Positions 1 to 12,186 are shown, counted from the stretch's first letter. The stretch: DNA of 64,000 nucleotides from Linanthus parryae (GCA_023055425.1 JALGPY010000008.1:11418501-11482500), one strand, 5' to 3'. Notes: generated by a model not told the origin, from the sequence alone. Translations and numbers: made by a program.

Positions 1-834
1 TCCCGAATCAAACTTGAATACTCTGAAATTCATAGTCCAGTAACTATCATCATAACGAGATAAGTCGCGTACCCTGCAAACAACTAGTAAGTGGCCTCCA
101 GATTCGACCAAGTAGGTCTCTCCATCCGGCTGTATTACCGCAGATATACGTCCTTGTCCAACAATTGGCGCGGTTCCAGAATTCAAATTGCAAAGACGAA
201 GCTCTCCTGTGATATTCATTGCATAAATCTGATCCTTGTAGTAGATGACATCATGGCATACAACAGAGGACTCTGGTTCAATCACAGTCCAGTTACTGTT
301 GCCGGGTTTCCAAAAGGCAGGGTAATAACCTGACCCAATGAGGATCATTAGGACATAGTCTTGGGTGACAGAAGGACTAGCGGATAACACTGCTCGGCGT
401 ATCAATGACTTGGGTGAGAGCCACTCATCGCCGCCCTCCTTATGGGATTTGTAGTATTTGTATCTTGTTGGGTGAGGGAGAGGAATCCGAACCCAAGTGA
501 GAGGATGAAGCAGTTCCGCGTTTCCGTGTTCGTCTGCGGTTACTAACCAACCCATAGAACTAAAGCAGTGTTTCCCTCTCGCTTCAGGTAGATGTACTCT
601 ATGAACCATACCTCCCTTTCTTAGGCTTGCAAAGCCTCGAACATTGGGGTTTTCTTCATCTTCTGCGAGCATAAGCCATGGAACTTGAGAAGGAGACTGA
701 TGGAAGTTATCCTTAACAGCAACAGATCTCCATGAGCGGCAAACCCCACCAAAAGCAACAAAGTCTTCGTATATGCCGAGCTTTTTGACGATCATTGTCA
801 GAAGATCGGGCATAAGTTGATTCCACTTCGCCAT
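1..834 (-). CDS. F-box/DUF295 protein, 3' end outside window
   Basis: The minus strand reads without a stop from the ATG at 834 to the window edge, giving 278 residues. The N-terminus (MAKWNQLMPDLL, then YEDFVAFGGVCRSW) is an F-box, which in this family binds Skp1 within an SCF ubiquitin ligase. Downstream are the DUF295/KIB1-4 propeller signatures seen in all the window's copies: PWLMLAE, SMGWLV, ELLHPL, VLSASPSV, FWKPG and DVIYYKDQIYA. The start matches the family start. A conserved 3' splice site (GTTGCGGTTGCAG) lies about 55 bases upstream, so the ATG is in the second exon behind a 5'UTR intron. The missing part is the C-terminal third. It reads as intact as far as it goes. The substrate is unknown. 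Confidence 0.88.
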   Translation of the reverse strand, partial: MAKWNQLMPDLLTMIVKKLGIYEDFVAFGGVCRSWRSVAVKDNFHQSPSQVPWLMLAEDEENPNVRGFASLRKGGMVHRVHLPEARGKHCFSSMGWLVTADEHGNAELLHPLTWVRIPLPHPTRYKYYKSHKEGGDEWLSPKSLIRRAVLSASPSVTQDYVLMILIGSGYYPAFWKPGNSNWTVIEPESSVVCHDVIYYKDQIYAMNITGELRLCNLNSGTAPIVGQGRISAVIQPDGETYLVESGGHLLVVCRVRDLSRYDDSYWTMNFRVFKFDSG

Positions 835-1580
835 TGAAGGAGTCGGATAGATTTCTTCGTCCCTTCCTGTATCAGTGTATGTATTTGAGCTGCAACCGCA
901 ACTGGAAGGCAAAACACAAAGTTAGACTGTTCTCTCCATTAAGTTGACATTATCACATGACTACTAAGTACTAACAATTTCTAGTAACATTCAAGTCCTT
1001 GCTTTTAATTGTCTTTCTCAACAGGAAAAATAAACATGGTATTATTGAAACTATGACTTCAAAAAGAAGCTCAACATTTAAGTCTGCTTCCCTATCCCAC
1101 CATCAACTAGAAAGCTCTTCAACATACTCTCCATCTCTTCCTCCCTGAACCCCAAAGTTGCAAAGTACTCCATTCTTGTAATTTTATATGTCTTGTGCTA
1201 ACATTCTTAGATGCATCTTTCGTGCAAATGTTACTGCTGGATCTCATCGAATTTGTCAAGATATCACATCTCTGATATTCTTTCAATTACATGTATGTTT
1301 GGTAGGGATGTTCTGCCCGGAAATACAAAACATATGGATGTTTTAGAAACCTCAAGTCGAATTCGAGATTCCAGCCTCTCAAATGAACATTTGAATCCCT
1401 TCTCAACTCTCAAGTTGAAACGAGATTTCTGAAACATCAATGTTTTGGTACATTTTGCACTCAAATGGACATTCGGATCCTTTCTCAACTTTCAACACAA
1501 GGAACTTGGAATTTCTCATAGAAATATCTTATCTTTGGCATGCCTCATGGTTCGAAACAGAGATATACAATTCTTGACTC

Positions 1581-1770
1581 AACCAGTACCACTCACACCA
1601 CTGCTCATCCTTTCTCCACCTCCTAAAGCTCCAGACTTGAGCTCTCAAAAAAAAAAAAAAAAAAAAAAAAAAACATCAACCAGTACCACTCACACCACTG
1701 CTCATCCTTTCTCCACCTCCTAAAGCTCCAGACTTGAGCTCTCAAAAAAAAAAAAAAAAAAAAAAAACTC
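1581..1770. repeat. Tandem duplication of a ~96-bp unit ending in poly-A
   Basis: Two near-identical copies starting CAACCAGTACCACTCACACC lie head to tail at 1581 and 1677. Each ends in a run of more than 20 A. The diverged counterpart near 10.99-11.10 kb has one copy without the A run, so the duplication arose after the larger block duplication. Confidence 0.85.
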
Positions 1771-2935
1771 GAGCCCCAAACCCACCTTCTCCATTTCTGT
1801 CTTAGCCATCAAATTCAATCAAAAAAATTGAACACAATCACCCTCTCTTCGTAGCCACAAATCTCAGCCTAATACCAACCAGATAAGAAATTAGAACAGA
1901 GGAGAACACTGCCGTCAATCCCATATGAAACTAGAACAGAGGAGATAAGTTCCAAAGGTTTATTTCGTCAATTCTGACCTTAAACACCAAACTGCAGCCC
2001 AAAACCACCCCAAGCATCAAGGGAATGAACCATAAAAACACACCATATACAAAAACCCACAAATATTTCCAAAACCGCAAGTGAACAGAGCAGACCTCTG
2101 TTACTGTGAATTTTGCTTCTCCTGCAATTTCAGTTTGAATATGAAACCAGAGAGGAAAGCCCCCAAAATTCCCTCCTAATAGCACAAACCTTTGATTTGG
2201 TCAATGCAGCGCCTAAACCTTAACAAAGGTAAAATAGAGGTGCGGGTTGTGGTTTAAAGGGTTTGTATATGTATTGTTGAGGTGTTCGGCGATGGATGTG
2301 CGCTTTTGAATATCTAGATCCACCCAATCACGTTGTTGGTGCTGAATCTGGGTTGTTGATTGGTGAGAGAAGTGTTGCGATGATGGAGTTCGGCTGTAGT
2401 TTGAGTCTAGGTTGGGGCGAAATCTGGTGAAGTTTCTTGGCGTGGTGGATGGTAGTCAATCCAGGGCGACCGAATCGTAAATTGAGGTTGATAGAAACTG
2501 GAGGCTGGGTTATTGTAATTCATGGTGTGTAAATTTTGATAAGCAAAGGGAATAACGTCATCTCATTTATTTGGTTATTCACCATTAGTGACAAGGATGG
2601 TTTGGGGTATTATCCAAACCATTGGATGAGGAGCTGGTAATTGGCCATACCTAAAATCAATCCTAAAACGTGAGGCTGATGAGAACGCTGGGGCTGGTTC
2701 AGAAAGAAGAGCTGCCGAGAGTTGGGATTGGTTTGGTTAGGTTTGTCTTTCCTACGGTGCTCAGTTCGGTTTATCTCGGTTCCGTTCAGTCTCAACTTTA
2801 GGCGGTTCGGTTAAACATGCCTTTTACATATTAATAATCATCATTTCTTAATGTAAGATATTTAACCTACACAAAAGTAACATAATGTGGAAAACTAAAC
2901 ATAAAATTATTAAAGTAATTAGTCGATCAAATATA

Positions 2936-3045
2936 TCATTGTCATTGTCAGAAAATCTGGTAAGAGTTGTACCAAATTCGACATTGAAGGATTCTATTAG
3001 ATCTGTTCCCTCCCTGTAGCTACAGTTAGTTGCAGCTACAACCAG
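2936..3045 (-). pseudogene. F-box gene start relic
   Basis: The minus strand carries the family's leader-to-start sequence and then about 16 codons (MSNLVQLLPDFLTM...) of the F-box before homology ends. No propeller follows. The leader exon about 1.4 kb upstream (4409 and above) has the usual position for this unit. It is a truncated copy with no coding capacity. Confidence 0.75.
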
Positions 3046-3701
3046 AAAGCAAGATACAACGTTAGATTCGGAAGATTAGGGCTACATGACTACTCACTAC
3101 TATAATTGATGCTCAAGATTACACTTATTGGTAAAACAATCACCTGAGAGACTCTTAAAATAAACAAGATAATTGCTCCAAGAATCTTTAGTCAGCTACA
3201 ACATTGAACTAAGGCCAGAAAAGAAAAGGAAAGAGTTAAAGATCACTAATTAAGCTCAGATGTAAACAGAGCATGAGATGAATGGATTGCATGCTCAAAG
3301 CAACATAGTGGTTGTAAGAATTAGCAACCGGCATCACTGGGCAAAGGCTATGCATTTTTGGTTACTTGAGCATTGCAAGAGAGATATTTATGAGAGAATA
3401 TTAACTTTTAAGTACAAAAACCCTAGTGATGGAAAAATCGTTTAACAAATAAAAGAAGAGCCCTTAATGTCTTTTTATTTTCAGAAAAAAAATGTTCAAG
3501 ATATTATTACACAATGTGGAAATAGTAGGAAGGTCACACCATAATTCTCCTTAGATAACTCTTAGAAACAAAGTTAGGTTAGACCTAATTTTGGTCTTCA
3601 AGTACAAGATCAAAATTTCTTCAATCCCAAATACCTCCTTCCCTAAAAATTAAAAAATCTGAAGCAAACAAACAACAGTCCCGAGTCGAGAGTCAGAGAC
3701 T

Positions 3702-3895
3702 AATAAGCTGTCATGGAGAATAAGCTATCCCCCAAAATGTGATATTTAATATATCTTATCCCCACTATATTCTAAGAACTAAATACTTCTTCATAATAAG
3801 CTGCTATGGGGAATAAGCTATCCCCTAAAATGTGACATCAGGAACAGCTTATCCCTACTATATTCTAAGAACTAAATACTTCATAATATGACAAT
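3702..3895. repeat. Two tandem ~93-bp units
   Basis: The sequence AATAAGCTATCCCC followed by CTATATTCTAAGAACTAAAT occurs twice, at about 3702-3795 and 3800-3895. The second unit differs by several substitutions. The stretch is absent from the duplicated block near 13.75 kb, so it arrived with an insertion specific to copy 1. Confidence 0.7.
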
Positions 3896-3903
3896 CTCAG
3901 TTA

Positions 3904-4132
3904 CTCCCTCCGTCCCGCAAAGATAGTCTATTTTTTAAATTACAATTTTTTTTGGAGACATGGAATTAATGCTACCCGCCACAAGTTGTTGGTATGCTAT
4001 TTCCACTATTATCCTTGATTATGTTTTCTCCAAGACTAGGTGCATTGAATATGAAAGGGTAGTATTGTAATTTCATCGTATTTTTTAACTTGAAAAAGAC
4101 AGCCCAAAATAGAAATATGGAGACGGAGGGAG
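3904..4132. mobile_element. Stowaway-type MITE (Tc1/mariner)
   Basis: The element opens with CTCCCTCCGTCCC and closes with the inverted complement (GACGGAGGGAG). It is 229 bp and flanked by TA on both sides (3902-3903, 4133-4134), as expected for Stowaway. No ORF. It is absent from the duplicated block at 13.7-13.8 kb. Confidence 0.88.
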
Positions 4133-4408
4133 TATTATATTAGTGACTAATATAATCCCAGAAAACACAAAATATTAAAATGTTCCCTTGTTACAGATTT
4201 AGAAGCCATGACAGATTCACAGGGGGATCTACTTTGATTCACAGAAGACCTAATTTGACATTTGGTATTCAGTATCAGTTCTATGAGTCCATTACAGACG
4301 CATGAACGCAAATCATGGTTTTCACAGGTCAAAGACACAAACAACCGTAATTTACTGAAAGTAGGTTTCAAAGGACTGAAGAAAGTGAATGTAAAACTGG
4401 GTTCGTAC

Positions 4409-4560
4409 CTGCAGTTAACGGAAGTCGGAATCGGAGCCGGAACTGGAGTCCGAAGAAGGGGAACTCGTCGGAGGCACCGCGACTTCGCCTGGTAACCCTA
4501 ACCTTCTCCGTCGCCGGTCGAGTCTGCTAGTGTTCCGAATTACAGCGCCGTGGGAGGCAG
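4409..4560 (-). other. Non-coding leader exon of an F-box unit (type 2)
   Basis: On the minus strand this segment ends in CTGCAG before GTACGAACC, a good 5' splice site. It is copied at 14060-14160, where it also lies upstream of an F-box start relic. By comparison with the other units it is a 5'UTR exon, now serving the relic at 2936-3045. The 5' end is not defined. A run of Ser/Asp codons is present in one frame, but nothing shows that it is translated. Confidence 0.6.
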
Positions 4561-4753
4561 AAACGGAATGTGTAATTTTACGTACTTTTTTTTTGTTCAA
4601 CTCATAATTTTACGTACTGAGAGGCTGATTAGTAGCGAGTGCTACCCAGTAACTTTTGGGCCCAATCCAGCCCAATAGGCAAGACTAGGTGAAGTCTACA
4701 TAAGGCCCAATCTAGCCCATTGGCAAAACTCGATTTGTGTGTATTAAGAAGGG

Positions 4754-4990
4754 TAAAAGACACTTTCACCCCCTCAGGCTTGATGCAAAGACAATTTCAC
4801 CCATTCTTGTTTGGAAAATGACATTTCACCCCTTCTATTTGTGAAATTTTAATATATTTACTCTCCTTAATTTTGGTATTAGTAATCTGGCGGATAAATC
4901 CAATATCTTAAGAGTATTATATGACACAATCATTTCTTACCGGGGTATGATGTTATTTATTGCACATGTTCCGACGCCTGCACTAGTTCA
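4754..4990. other. MULE-TIR-like remnant
   Basis: GGGTAAAAGACACTTTCACC starts a 'no-more-than-flank' block resembling the ends of Mutator-like MITEs. A related motif (GTAAAAGACATTTTCC) occurs near 9081. I could not find a matching opposite end, so it is listed only as a remnant. Confidence 0.35.
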
Positions 4991-4999
4991 ACTCGTTGT

Positions 5000-5350
5000 T
5001 AGGGATGACAACTGATCGGATCTGGATCGGATCAGCCACTTCCCGATCCGGATCCGACTATGAGAATTGGGATCCAGATCGGTCGACATCCATTCGAATC
5101 GTCACTGGATTCGGATCGGATTGTATCGAGTTTCACTCATCCGATTCAAATCAAATCCGTAGATCCATATAGTACGTAGTCGGATCGGATTCGGATCGGA
5201 TCAGACTCATATTTGCAATAAAATATAAAAAAATAACATAAAGAATAAACACTATTTAATAACATTTTTTATTGGATCGGATTCGGATCTGATCCATTCG
5301 GCTCAGATTTTTCGAATCTTAGATCAGATCGGACCATATTGCCATCCCTA
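5000..5350. mobile_element. hAT-type MITE
   Basis: The ends are TAGGGATGACAA and TTGCCATCCCTA, inverted repeats of the plant hAT type. An exact 8-bp target duplication, CTCGTTGT, flanks it (4992-4999, 5351-5358). The 351-bp interior is rich in GGATCGGATC-like repeats and has no ORF. Confidence 0.92.
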
Positions 5351-5383
5351 CTCGTTGTTTTATCATTTATTTAGAAGTTTTAA

Positions 5384-6358
5384 GGCTAAATTGCACTAGA
5401 GGTACCCAAAGTTTGTCAAACCGAGCAAATAGGTAGCCAAACTTCAAAATCCAGCACCACAAGTCTCAATATTGAATTTTCGAGCAAGAGGGTACCCTTT
5501 CGTTAACTTTCCGCTAACATTGGACGGAAAATTATAAGAAAAAACTTTTGTACCCCTTATTTTCACCTCAAACTTTTTTAAAATACAAGTTTTACTAAAA
5601 AAATTAATTTAATAATTTGATATTTGTAAGATAATGCAATATAATTTATCAAAATTACATATTTTTACATCATTTCAAGATATAAAATATGTTTTGTTAA
5701 CACATATCTCTCAGTTTTTAAATAAAATCTTAAATTTCATAATTTCACATGTATTTTTTAAGAAACTAACATACAAATATATGTGTACATTTTATAAAAT
5801 AGTCTCTTTCACATTTGCATGAAAAATACAAATCATTAGAATAAAAGCTACTCAAGAATGTCTGGTATCAACTCTTATGTAAGTTGTTATAATGAACAAA
5901 GATTCTTGTATGTTATTGTTTTATTAAAAAAGTACATGTGAAATTATGAAGTTTTGAGATTTTTCTTGAAAACTGTTGAAAAAAAGTTAAAGACTTAAAG
6001 ATTGACGGATATATGTTAATGAAAACATTTTTCAAATCTTGAAATGATGTAAAAATATGTAATTTTGATTAAATATATTGCATTATCTTACATATATCAA
6101 ATTATTAAATTATTTTTTTTGAATTATTTTTTTAGTTTTTTTTGTAAAACTTGTATTTAAAAAAAAAAGTAGGAGGTGAAAATAAGGGGTAAAGAAGTCG
6201 TTTTATAATTTTCCGTCCAAGTTTAACGGAAAGTTAACGGAAGGGTACTTATTTGCTCGAAAATCCAAAATTTAGGACCTGTGGTGTTCGATTTTGAAAT
6301 TTACGTACCTACTTGCTCGTTTTGGCGAACTTTGGATACCTCCGGTGCAATTTAAGCC
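5384..6358. mobile_element. Foldback MULE-MITE with arms spanning most of the element
   Basis: The ends are GGCTAAATTGCACTAGAGG and, inverted, GGCTTAAATTGCACCGGAGG. An exact 9-bp target duplication AAGTTTTAA (5375-5383, 6359-6367) points to the Mutator superfamily. The inverted similarity runs inward far beyond a normal TIR: TTCGAGCAA, CGTTAACTTTCCG, GGACGGAAAATTATAA, CCCCTTATTTTCACCTC and AATTTCACATGTA all recur inverted in the right half. Nearly all 975 bp could fold into one long hairpin centred near 5870. No transposase ORF. Confidence 0.9.
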
Positions 6359-6367
6359 AAGTTTTAA

Positions 6368-7109
6368 CCGTAGTATTCTCGCCAGCTTATACGCAATCCA
6401 CAAAGACCGGTGACATACCGACATACATACAATTTTTCGATATGGACGTTTAAATCTCCAGTGGCCCTTAGACTTATTGACTTTCGTGGGTTTCAACGAG
6501 ACCTCAAGGGAAATAAACTCTTAGATTCCAAGCCTTACCCACTAAGTCAATCCCTCTAAATTGTTCAAATTGTTATTGACTTTACATAAAATTGTACCCC
6601 CAGGCTCTTTCACTACCCAAGGCCGAGCAACATGATATTTGACTTGGCTTGTTATACACCCAGAACTAGAAATCAAGTGAAGATCTGAAGGAGCTTATCA
6701 ATTCAACACCAAATAATCCCGATTCTGCGTTAACATTACACAATTCGGAAACAAATTCTATAGCCTATTGTGAACAATAATCTTTATCTGCAACCGTAAT
6801 TATATGACATGACTACAAAAATTCCAAAATTATAGCAACATTTCATCCCCTATGCCATTAACCTGAAAAAATATATTTACAATGATGCCGTCATAAGCCC
6901 ATAAAATTCAGTGATATGCCCATGTACACGGTGATTTTATTCCTCATCATTCTTCATTTCCACACAGTGTGCAAAAACATGAACTGACTACCGTGCCACA
7001 TGCACGCCCAACAGATACTTCAACATATGACAGAATTTCAAGCCACAGTGACCAGATTCTTGTTGCCGATCAAAATGATGATATGAGGCTGTGCTGTCGT
7101 CTAGGTGAA
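6368..7109. other. Intergenic, no feature recognised
   Basis: No protein homology, TIR or repeat was recognised between the foldback element and the 3' end of the F-box gene at 7110. It would include the 3'UTR of that gene. Confidence 0.5.
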
Positions 7110-8243
7110 TCAGAAAGAAGGGGAGACCCAGATAGGTGGGCAGTATTTACTAAGTGATGCTCCTTGGTATAGAGGTTCGATTTTCCTAGTTTCCATGTTG
7201 TAGATACCCATGTCTTTGCCACCAATTATTTTGTTCGCGCCAGCGTATCCATTGAAATAATCATCAGTAAAGTAAATGCAATTGGCCTTGACTCCAGTGG
7301 CATCAGGGGAATGAACACAGATTGCAGTATTGTGACCAACAAAGATTGATCTTCCTCCCAAATCGTTAACCTCTTGCCACTTACTCAACCTTGTCGGATC
7401 ACCAACTTTAACCACTTCAAATGAAACTGTCCAGTAATCGTCTCCAGCAAGAAAGCACATCATCTTCCTAACAACGAGTAAATCATCATCACATCCCACC
7501 AAGTAGAGCCCTCCTACACACGAGGCTACATAGTCTGGAGCACGGGGTACAAGACAAACAATCTTCTGCACAATGGTTGAGTTGCAAACAACACTAATAT
7601 CACCTCTAGTGTCAATTGCATAAAACTTATTCTTGTAATAAATAACATCACGGTGTGCTCTTTGTTCACGTTGTCCTCTTACAATGTTCCATGCCTTGTC
7701 CCCTGGCTTCCAGAATACTAGGTCGGAACCTATCCCCGCAATTAGCATCACTGCATAGTCTGTGGTGGCTGAAGGGCTGGTTGATAAAGTTGCTCTTCTT
7801 ACGTACCCACCAAAAGGCGTCATACCATATTCTTGTCTGTCTTCTTTGAATAACTTGTATGTTTTGAGGTGGGGAAGAGTAATCGTTTCCCTAGTCAATG
7901 GATGTAGCAATTCCATCATACCTCCTGCATCTATGGTTATCAACCAGCCCATTGATTCCATACACCACTTCCTTCTCGCTTCCGGCAACTCCAAGTTGAG
8001 AACCATACCTCCCTTTGAAAGGCTTACAAAGCCACGCGAATCAGCGTCATCTGTTGCTTTTTCAGCCAACATAAGCCATGGAGGTTGAGCCGAACGAGAC
8101 GGATGATCGATCATGTTGGATTTTACTACTACAGATCTCCATGACTTGCAAACTCCGCCGAACGCAACAACGTCTTCGTAAAGAACAAGCTTTCTCACAA
8201 TAATTGTCAAAAGATCTGGAAAAAGCTCATCCCAGTTTGCCTC
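7110..8243 (-). pseudogene. F-box/DUF295 gene with lost start codon
   Basis: A continuous frame encodes a full F-box (ANWDELFPDLLTIIVRK, YEDVVAFGGVCKSW) and complete DUF295 propeller ending PPIWVSPSF. The codon at 8241-8243, ATG in the intact paralogues, is GAG. The frame stays open upstream to an ATG at 8369, but that segment crosses the conserved 5'UTR-intron acceptor (GTTGTTGTTGCAG at about 8290), so the 8369 start would need intron retention. No other in-frame ATG occurs before the F-box ends; the next Met is in KSNMIDH. Either it is a recent pseudogene with an otherwise undamaged body, or it uses an intron-retained or F-box-less start. Its leader exon is at about 10124-10230. Confidence 0.75.
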
Positions 8244-8787
8244 TGAAGGATCTATTAGATTCCTTCCATCCAAATTTCTACTAAAAGGTGCTGCAACAAC
8301 AACAAAAGCAAGATACAAAGTTACAGAGTTGATATTTTCATTTCTGAGGTCAATGAGCCCAAGACTCATTTGGTATCGATCATAACCCTCTTACAGTTTG
8401 TTTAGCCCCAGATAGAATATATTACATGCACACAGTTTCCCAATCATATAGACCATTGAATGTTCATCATATTATGTCATGTAATGTCAAAAGAGTAGCG
8501 TCTGAGAATGTTCTTCATATCATGTCATGTAATGTAAAAGTGCTTATGGGACACTTCAAAGTAAGATCAGTAAAACTGAGTTCAAGCATGCTCGACATAG
8601 TTAAGCTCAAATTTGTCGCATGTAAGTTACTAATTTTCTGGACTTTAGTGCCTGAATGGTTGTCTCCTACGACTACTTAGGCGCACTATGCTGATTGAGC
8701 AAAACACACACACCGGAGGACAGTTGATAAACAAAAGAAATATCAAATTATTTGAAGAGGCACATCAATATTAAGAGAACGGATGGC

Positions 8788-8974
8788 CAGGGGGCGAGCC
8801 AGGTATTTGAAACACCTGGGGCACACTTGCAAGGTATTCAAAATACCTAGGGCACTATTGTAATTTGGGTATGGCACAATTTGAAATTTTCATACATCAT
8901 AGGGTAAATTTATAATTTTTCAAAGTTTTGGGTAGGGCACGTGCCTAGCCGTGCCGGGGTTGGCTCCGCCCCTG
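8788..8974. mobile_element. hAT-type MITE in an F-box 5'UTR intron
   Basis: The 187-bp element begins CAGGGGGCGAGCCAG and ends with the inverted form of CAGGGGCGGAGCCAA. The exact 8-bp target duplication CGGATGGC (8780-8787, 8975-8982) fits hAT. It lies between the coding exon at 8243 and the leader exon at 10124. Confidence 0.9.
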
Positions 8975-9059
8975 CGGATGGCAATAGCAGATCAGTGACT
9001 TCCCAAATTGGCTGTGAGGACTGAGGAAAGCAACTGATTGTAGCAAGTTCAGCTGTCAA

Positions 9060-9420
9060 TTTATCCGTAAATATGTTTTTGCGTAAAAGACATTTTCCTT
9101 CCCTATATTTAGGAAAAAAGACACTCGACACCCTTGTAGTTTGAAAACTTCTACTTTGCACCCTCGTAACTGACAGATACTTAACGGAGACCTCACAAAG
9201 ACTATTTCCCCCCAGACAATTATTTTCTTTCCCTTCTCTCCTTTCTTCTCCTTCCCGTATTATTCCCCAAATGATCTTCTTTTTCCTCAAACCCTAGCTG
9301 CCATCTTCTTCCCCGTATTCTTCTCGTATTCTTCCCGTATTCTTCCCCAAATTTTGTGTAAAAGGGGGGGTATAGAAAATCACTTGTCCAATACAAATTA
9401 GGCTTCGGCCAGACGTAATG
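9060..9420. other. Foreign segment in the intron, gene-5'-like
   Basis: This stretch has a MULE-TIR-like motif (GTAAAAGACATTTTCC) followed by a C/T-rich leader-like run with CAAACCCTAGCTGCC and tandem TTCTTCCCGTATTCTTC units. Other copies of this intron lack it. It may be a captured gene 5' fragment, but no coding sequence is recognisable. Confidence 0.35.
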
Positions 9421-10123
9421 GTTTTTGGTCTTTAGGGGTGTGCTCCCTCTCAAGTACAAGGTGCAGATTTCATCACGGCCAAACAGTTCATTTGCTAAAG
9501 AAGCTAAAGGAACATATTTGACCTCAACGCCAACAATTTATCTAAACCAAAACCAATGTCCAAACAAATACCAGAAAAAAAAATTATGTTCCCTTGTTAC
9601 ATATTCAGAAGCCATGACAGATTTATAGGTAAATCTTCAACTTTTTCACTGAAATGAGCCTATTTTGACCGAAAAATACTGAAACGATCCCCATATGAGG
9701 GATAATACCAATATAAGCTCGGCCAAAATCGGCTCATTTCAGAGAAACTTTCTCAAATCTTCTTAATAGATTAGACATTCTAAGAAGAGGGGAAAAAAAT
9801 TCCCATTTTGGTATGTATTCAGTAGCACCTAACATTATCAGTTATATAATTCAACAACAGCCCATTGCTAATATCAAGTTCTGATAGATATATTCACAGA
9901 TCACAAACACACAAAATCCCAAATTATACTCTGAAATTCACTAGAAGTCTGAGAAAAGCAAGAGATACCAGAAACTAGAGATCCCATCTTTGACTGTGTG
10001 GGTGTTGTCTTCAGTTGCAGAGTAATGTCCTCCTACAAGCACAAGGACCAGAATTCAAATATTCACTAATCAAACTCGAAATGAAGAATCTGACACTCGA
10101 ACAATACAAAACTGCGTACATAC

Positions 10124-10230
10124 CAAAGTGTTTGCTAGCCGGAACGGAGACAGAGCAGGTGGAATCTTGTCGTCAGCGCTTTCTGTCGATCTAGTCTTTT
10201 TCCTGCCGGTCGTCGAGTCTAAACATGTTC
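10124..10230 (-). other. Non-coding leader exon of the 7110-8243 unit (type 1)
   Basis: The minus strand reads AGACTCGAC, then AAGATTCCACCTGCTC and GGCTAGCAAACACTTTG, then the splice donor GTATGTACG. The same arrangement precedes the other type 1 units. It lies 1.8 kb upstream of the coding exon. No ATG-initiated ORF reaches the donor: the first ATG is closed within about 12 codons. Confidence 0.7.
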
Positions 10231-11604
10231 CCCGACTGTTCCGGATTACTGGCTCGGTCCGATCCTGTCATAAGCTGTAGGCTGTAAATATCCGAACTGA
10301 GCAAGTTGATATTCGACCCAGCCCCTTTACACTGCTACTCATTAAAAATAGCTCATTCCCTTCACTCACAGATTATTAGTCCTGGGATACTCTAATCAGT
10401 TGTCCACTTTACTTTTAATTACGTTATTAAATTTGTCTCACACAATAGATATATTATTTAGGTAAGAGATCTGCAATAATCGAATCTGACTCCATCCGAG
10501 CTATTAAAGCGATAAAGGGAAAGAATACAGAAGAAAGAGGAGTTCAAAAAAATGTCATCGCAAGTTGCCTTTCATGCGAGAAAGCACTAGATACTCATTA
10601 AAAAAAGTAGAAGACTGCAAATTTTAACGAAAATCAACTTTGAGGTATGGCCAATTACCGGATCGCTACCCTGTGATTTGGATAATACCCAAACCGTCCT
10701 TCTGTTGGGCCAAAAAATTTGTGACACAAACCACCTCTGCCAATTTCCGTTACCAACACCTTTTTTAAGACTATTTTACTATCCAAAATACTGAATTGAC
10801 ATTGCTAGCTTGCTACGCCTCAATTTCTACATAATAAGCTAAACTATCCTTGCTCCTCTCCTCTTCTTTCTTTTACACCACAAATACCTCTTACACCACC
10901 ACTACTTCCACAACTGCTGCAATGACCACAACTCAACTCTTACCATCACAGGCACAACCCATGCTGCTAGCCTTCTGACAACTTTTTCAACAGCACCAAC
11001 GAGGACCACTCACACCACCGCCCATTTTTCTCCACCTCCTACAGCTCCAAAGTCCAGACATGAACTCAAACAAAACCCAAACTCCAAATTCACCTTCTCC
11101 ATCTCTGTCATAGCCATCAAATTCAAACCAAAGATTGAACACAATCACCGTCACCTCACAGAAACAAACCTCGGCCTAATACCAGCCAGATAAGAAATTA
11201 GAACAGAGGAGAACACTGCCGACAACCCCATATGATAATTAGAACAGATGAGATAAGTTCCAAACCTCTATTTCGTCAATTTTTTACCTTAAACACCAAA
11301 CTGCATCCCAAAACCACCCCCAAGCACCAAGGGAATGAACCATAAAAACACCCCATCTACGAAACCCACAAATATTTCCAAAACCGCAAATGAACAGAAC
11401 AAAACTATGTTTCTGCGAATTTTGATTCTCCTGCAATTCTAGTTTGAATATGCATTCAAAGAAGAAAGCCCCCAAAATTCACTCCTAATAGCACAAACCG
11501 TCGTGCTGGTCAAAGCAACGCCTACACAATGATTAAATACGGTTGTGGGTTGTGGTTTAAAAGGTTTGTATATGTATTTTTGAGGTTAGGCGATGGATGT
11601 GCGC

Positions 11605-12124
11605 CTATGATGCACGGGAACTCCATATAGGGTGACGTCCCCATTCCGGGAACGTCCCGAACTCCCCCGGAACTCCCCGAAACATTCCGGGAACATCACA
11701 TGGCGTTCCGGTAAAAGTAATGAGACTGGAACTTATGAAGAACTTCCCGAGACGCGTTCCCCCTTTTCAGAACATTTTGAAGACGTATCTGGGTGTAGAA
11801 TAACACTCGGGTGTCTTTTAATAAATCTAAAAAGATAAGGAATGCTACTTGTAACTAGATTATGATGTATATTACTAATCCTATCAAGATCCTCCACCCT
11901 AATCTAAACCCTAGCCACTTAAACTTAAAGAGAGAAAACTTTCAAGACTTCCAAAAAACCTCAAAGATATCATAGACCTCTGATTTCTTAAGTACCTCCA
12001 CATATTTATTGATTAAATGTGTTCTCCTTGTATTGATCTTGATTATTGTCTTTCAACTTTGTCTAGTGTGTATTTAGATCACTTACATAAGAATAAATTT
12101 GTGTGTGTATCTATTGATATATGT

Positions 12125-12186
<62 letters not shown>

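Larger units (their letters stand above)
1590..4750. repeat. Segmental duplication, copy 1 (partner 10980-14290)
   Basis: Collinear, diverged similarity to 10980-14290. Both contain the ATAAGAAATTAGAACAGAGG segment, the ATCTAGATCCACCCAATCA segment, an F-box start relic (2984 versus 13062), a GTTGTAGxxTTxxCAACCGGCAT intron segment, a leader exon with GAACTGGAGTC, and the tail GTGAAGTCTACATAAGGCCC. Copy 1 alone holds the Stowaway MITE and the poly-A duplication. Copy 2 alone holds the hAT-like insertion. Confidence 0.8.

Noticed and set aside
8244..8369. N-terminal extension of the 7110 gene from the ATG at 8369
   Set aside because: It crosses the conserved 5'UTR-intron acceptor and has no similarity to the family N-terminus. 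Listed as lost start instead.
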